DNA of 5,613 nt, taken from assembly GCA_946479205.1 (NCBI GenBank), contig CAMLFJ010000251.1, positions 1 through 5,613 of the forward strand, read 5' to 3'. Source of the DNA: an uncultured bacterium (GTDB taxonomy: Bacteria > Methylomirabilota > Methylomirabilia > Rokubacteriales > CSP1-6). Under the pieces are notes generated by a model that saw only the letters and a program-made list of their open reading frames with translations, searched no databases and had not been told where the DNA came from. The position numbers and the translations under genes were made by a program. This document shows positions 5,568 through 5,613 of the stretch, in pieces (position 1 is the first letter of the stretch; each line of letters begins with the position of its first letter).

Positions 5568-5613
5568 AGATCGGAAGAGCGTCGTGTAGGGAAAGAGTGT
5601 AGATCTCGGTGGT
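5568..5613. other. Illumina TruSeq adapter contamination at contig end
   Basis: The final 46 bases begin with AGATCGGAAGAGC and continue through GTCGTGTAGGGAAAGAGTGT and AGATCTCGGTGGT. This is the reverse complement of the TruSeq universal (P5-side) adapter with no mismatch, recognised from memory. It is not biological sequence. The adapter supplies the false stop of the livM frame, and the peptide it encodes (GRASCRERV) is a known contaminant ending in predicted proteins. The first one or two adapter bases could also be genuine by chance. Confidence 0.98.

Noticed and set aside
5600..5602. TAG as the natural stop of livM
   Set aside because: It lies within the sequencing adapter, so it is not genomic.

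Overview
This is a GC-rich bacterial fragment with dense, same-strand coding, almost certainly a contig from short-read, probably metagenomic, data. The last 46 bases (5568-5613) are an uninterrupted Illumina TruSeq adapter sequence, so the biological sequence ends at about 5567. The high GC content, GTG/TTG starts, tight gene packing and a branched-chain-amino-acid-type (Liv/HAAT) ABC transporter beside luciferase-like oxidoreductases suit soil or groundwater lineages such as Rokubacteria/Methylomirabilota or high-GC Proteobacteria. That placement is inference only; no phylogenetic marker is present.

Layout, all on the + strand: (1) 1-246, the C-terminal end of a luciferase-like (LLM) flavin/F420-dependent oxidoreductase; (2) 252-1259, a complete second LLM oxidoreductase; (3) 1263-2438, an M24-family metallohydrolase (Xaa-Pro aminopeptidase/prolidase/creatinase fold) with all five metal ligands; (4) 2469-3644, a secreted periplasmic solute-binding protein of the Liv family; (5) 3652-4521, a LivH-type permease; (6) 4524-4730, a small chimeric ORF joining a LivM-like N-terminus to a LivH-like C-terminus; (7) 4733-5567, a LivM-type permease cut by the end of the fragment. 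The partner ATPases (LivG, LivF) are not in the window and would be expected downstream.

The genes are separated by 2 to 30 bases, and several ribosome binding sites lie in the end of the preceding gene, so this looks like one operon. The likely logic is uptake of a small amino-acid-like, amide-like or peptide-like compound by the SBP/LivHM transporter, followed by cytoplasmic hydrolysis (M24 enzyme) and oxidation (LLM enzymes). The substrate cannot be read from the sequence.

The one structurally unusual place is the livH-livM junction. The end of livH plus the start of livM occurs twice with a constant 209-base offset. Identity is mosaic: the LivH-tail copies are about 67% identical, the first 35 aligned bases after the stop codon are about 70% identical, and the next 83 bases are identical. 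This is either a real tandem duplication homogenised over part of its length, or a chimera of two related liv operons made during library preparation or assembly. The adapter at the contig end makes the artefact explanation a serious one. I found no novel defence system, CRISPR array, RNA gene or mobile element.
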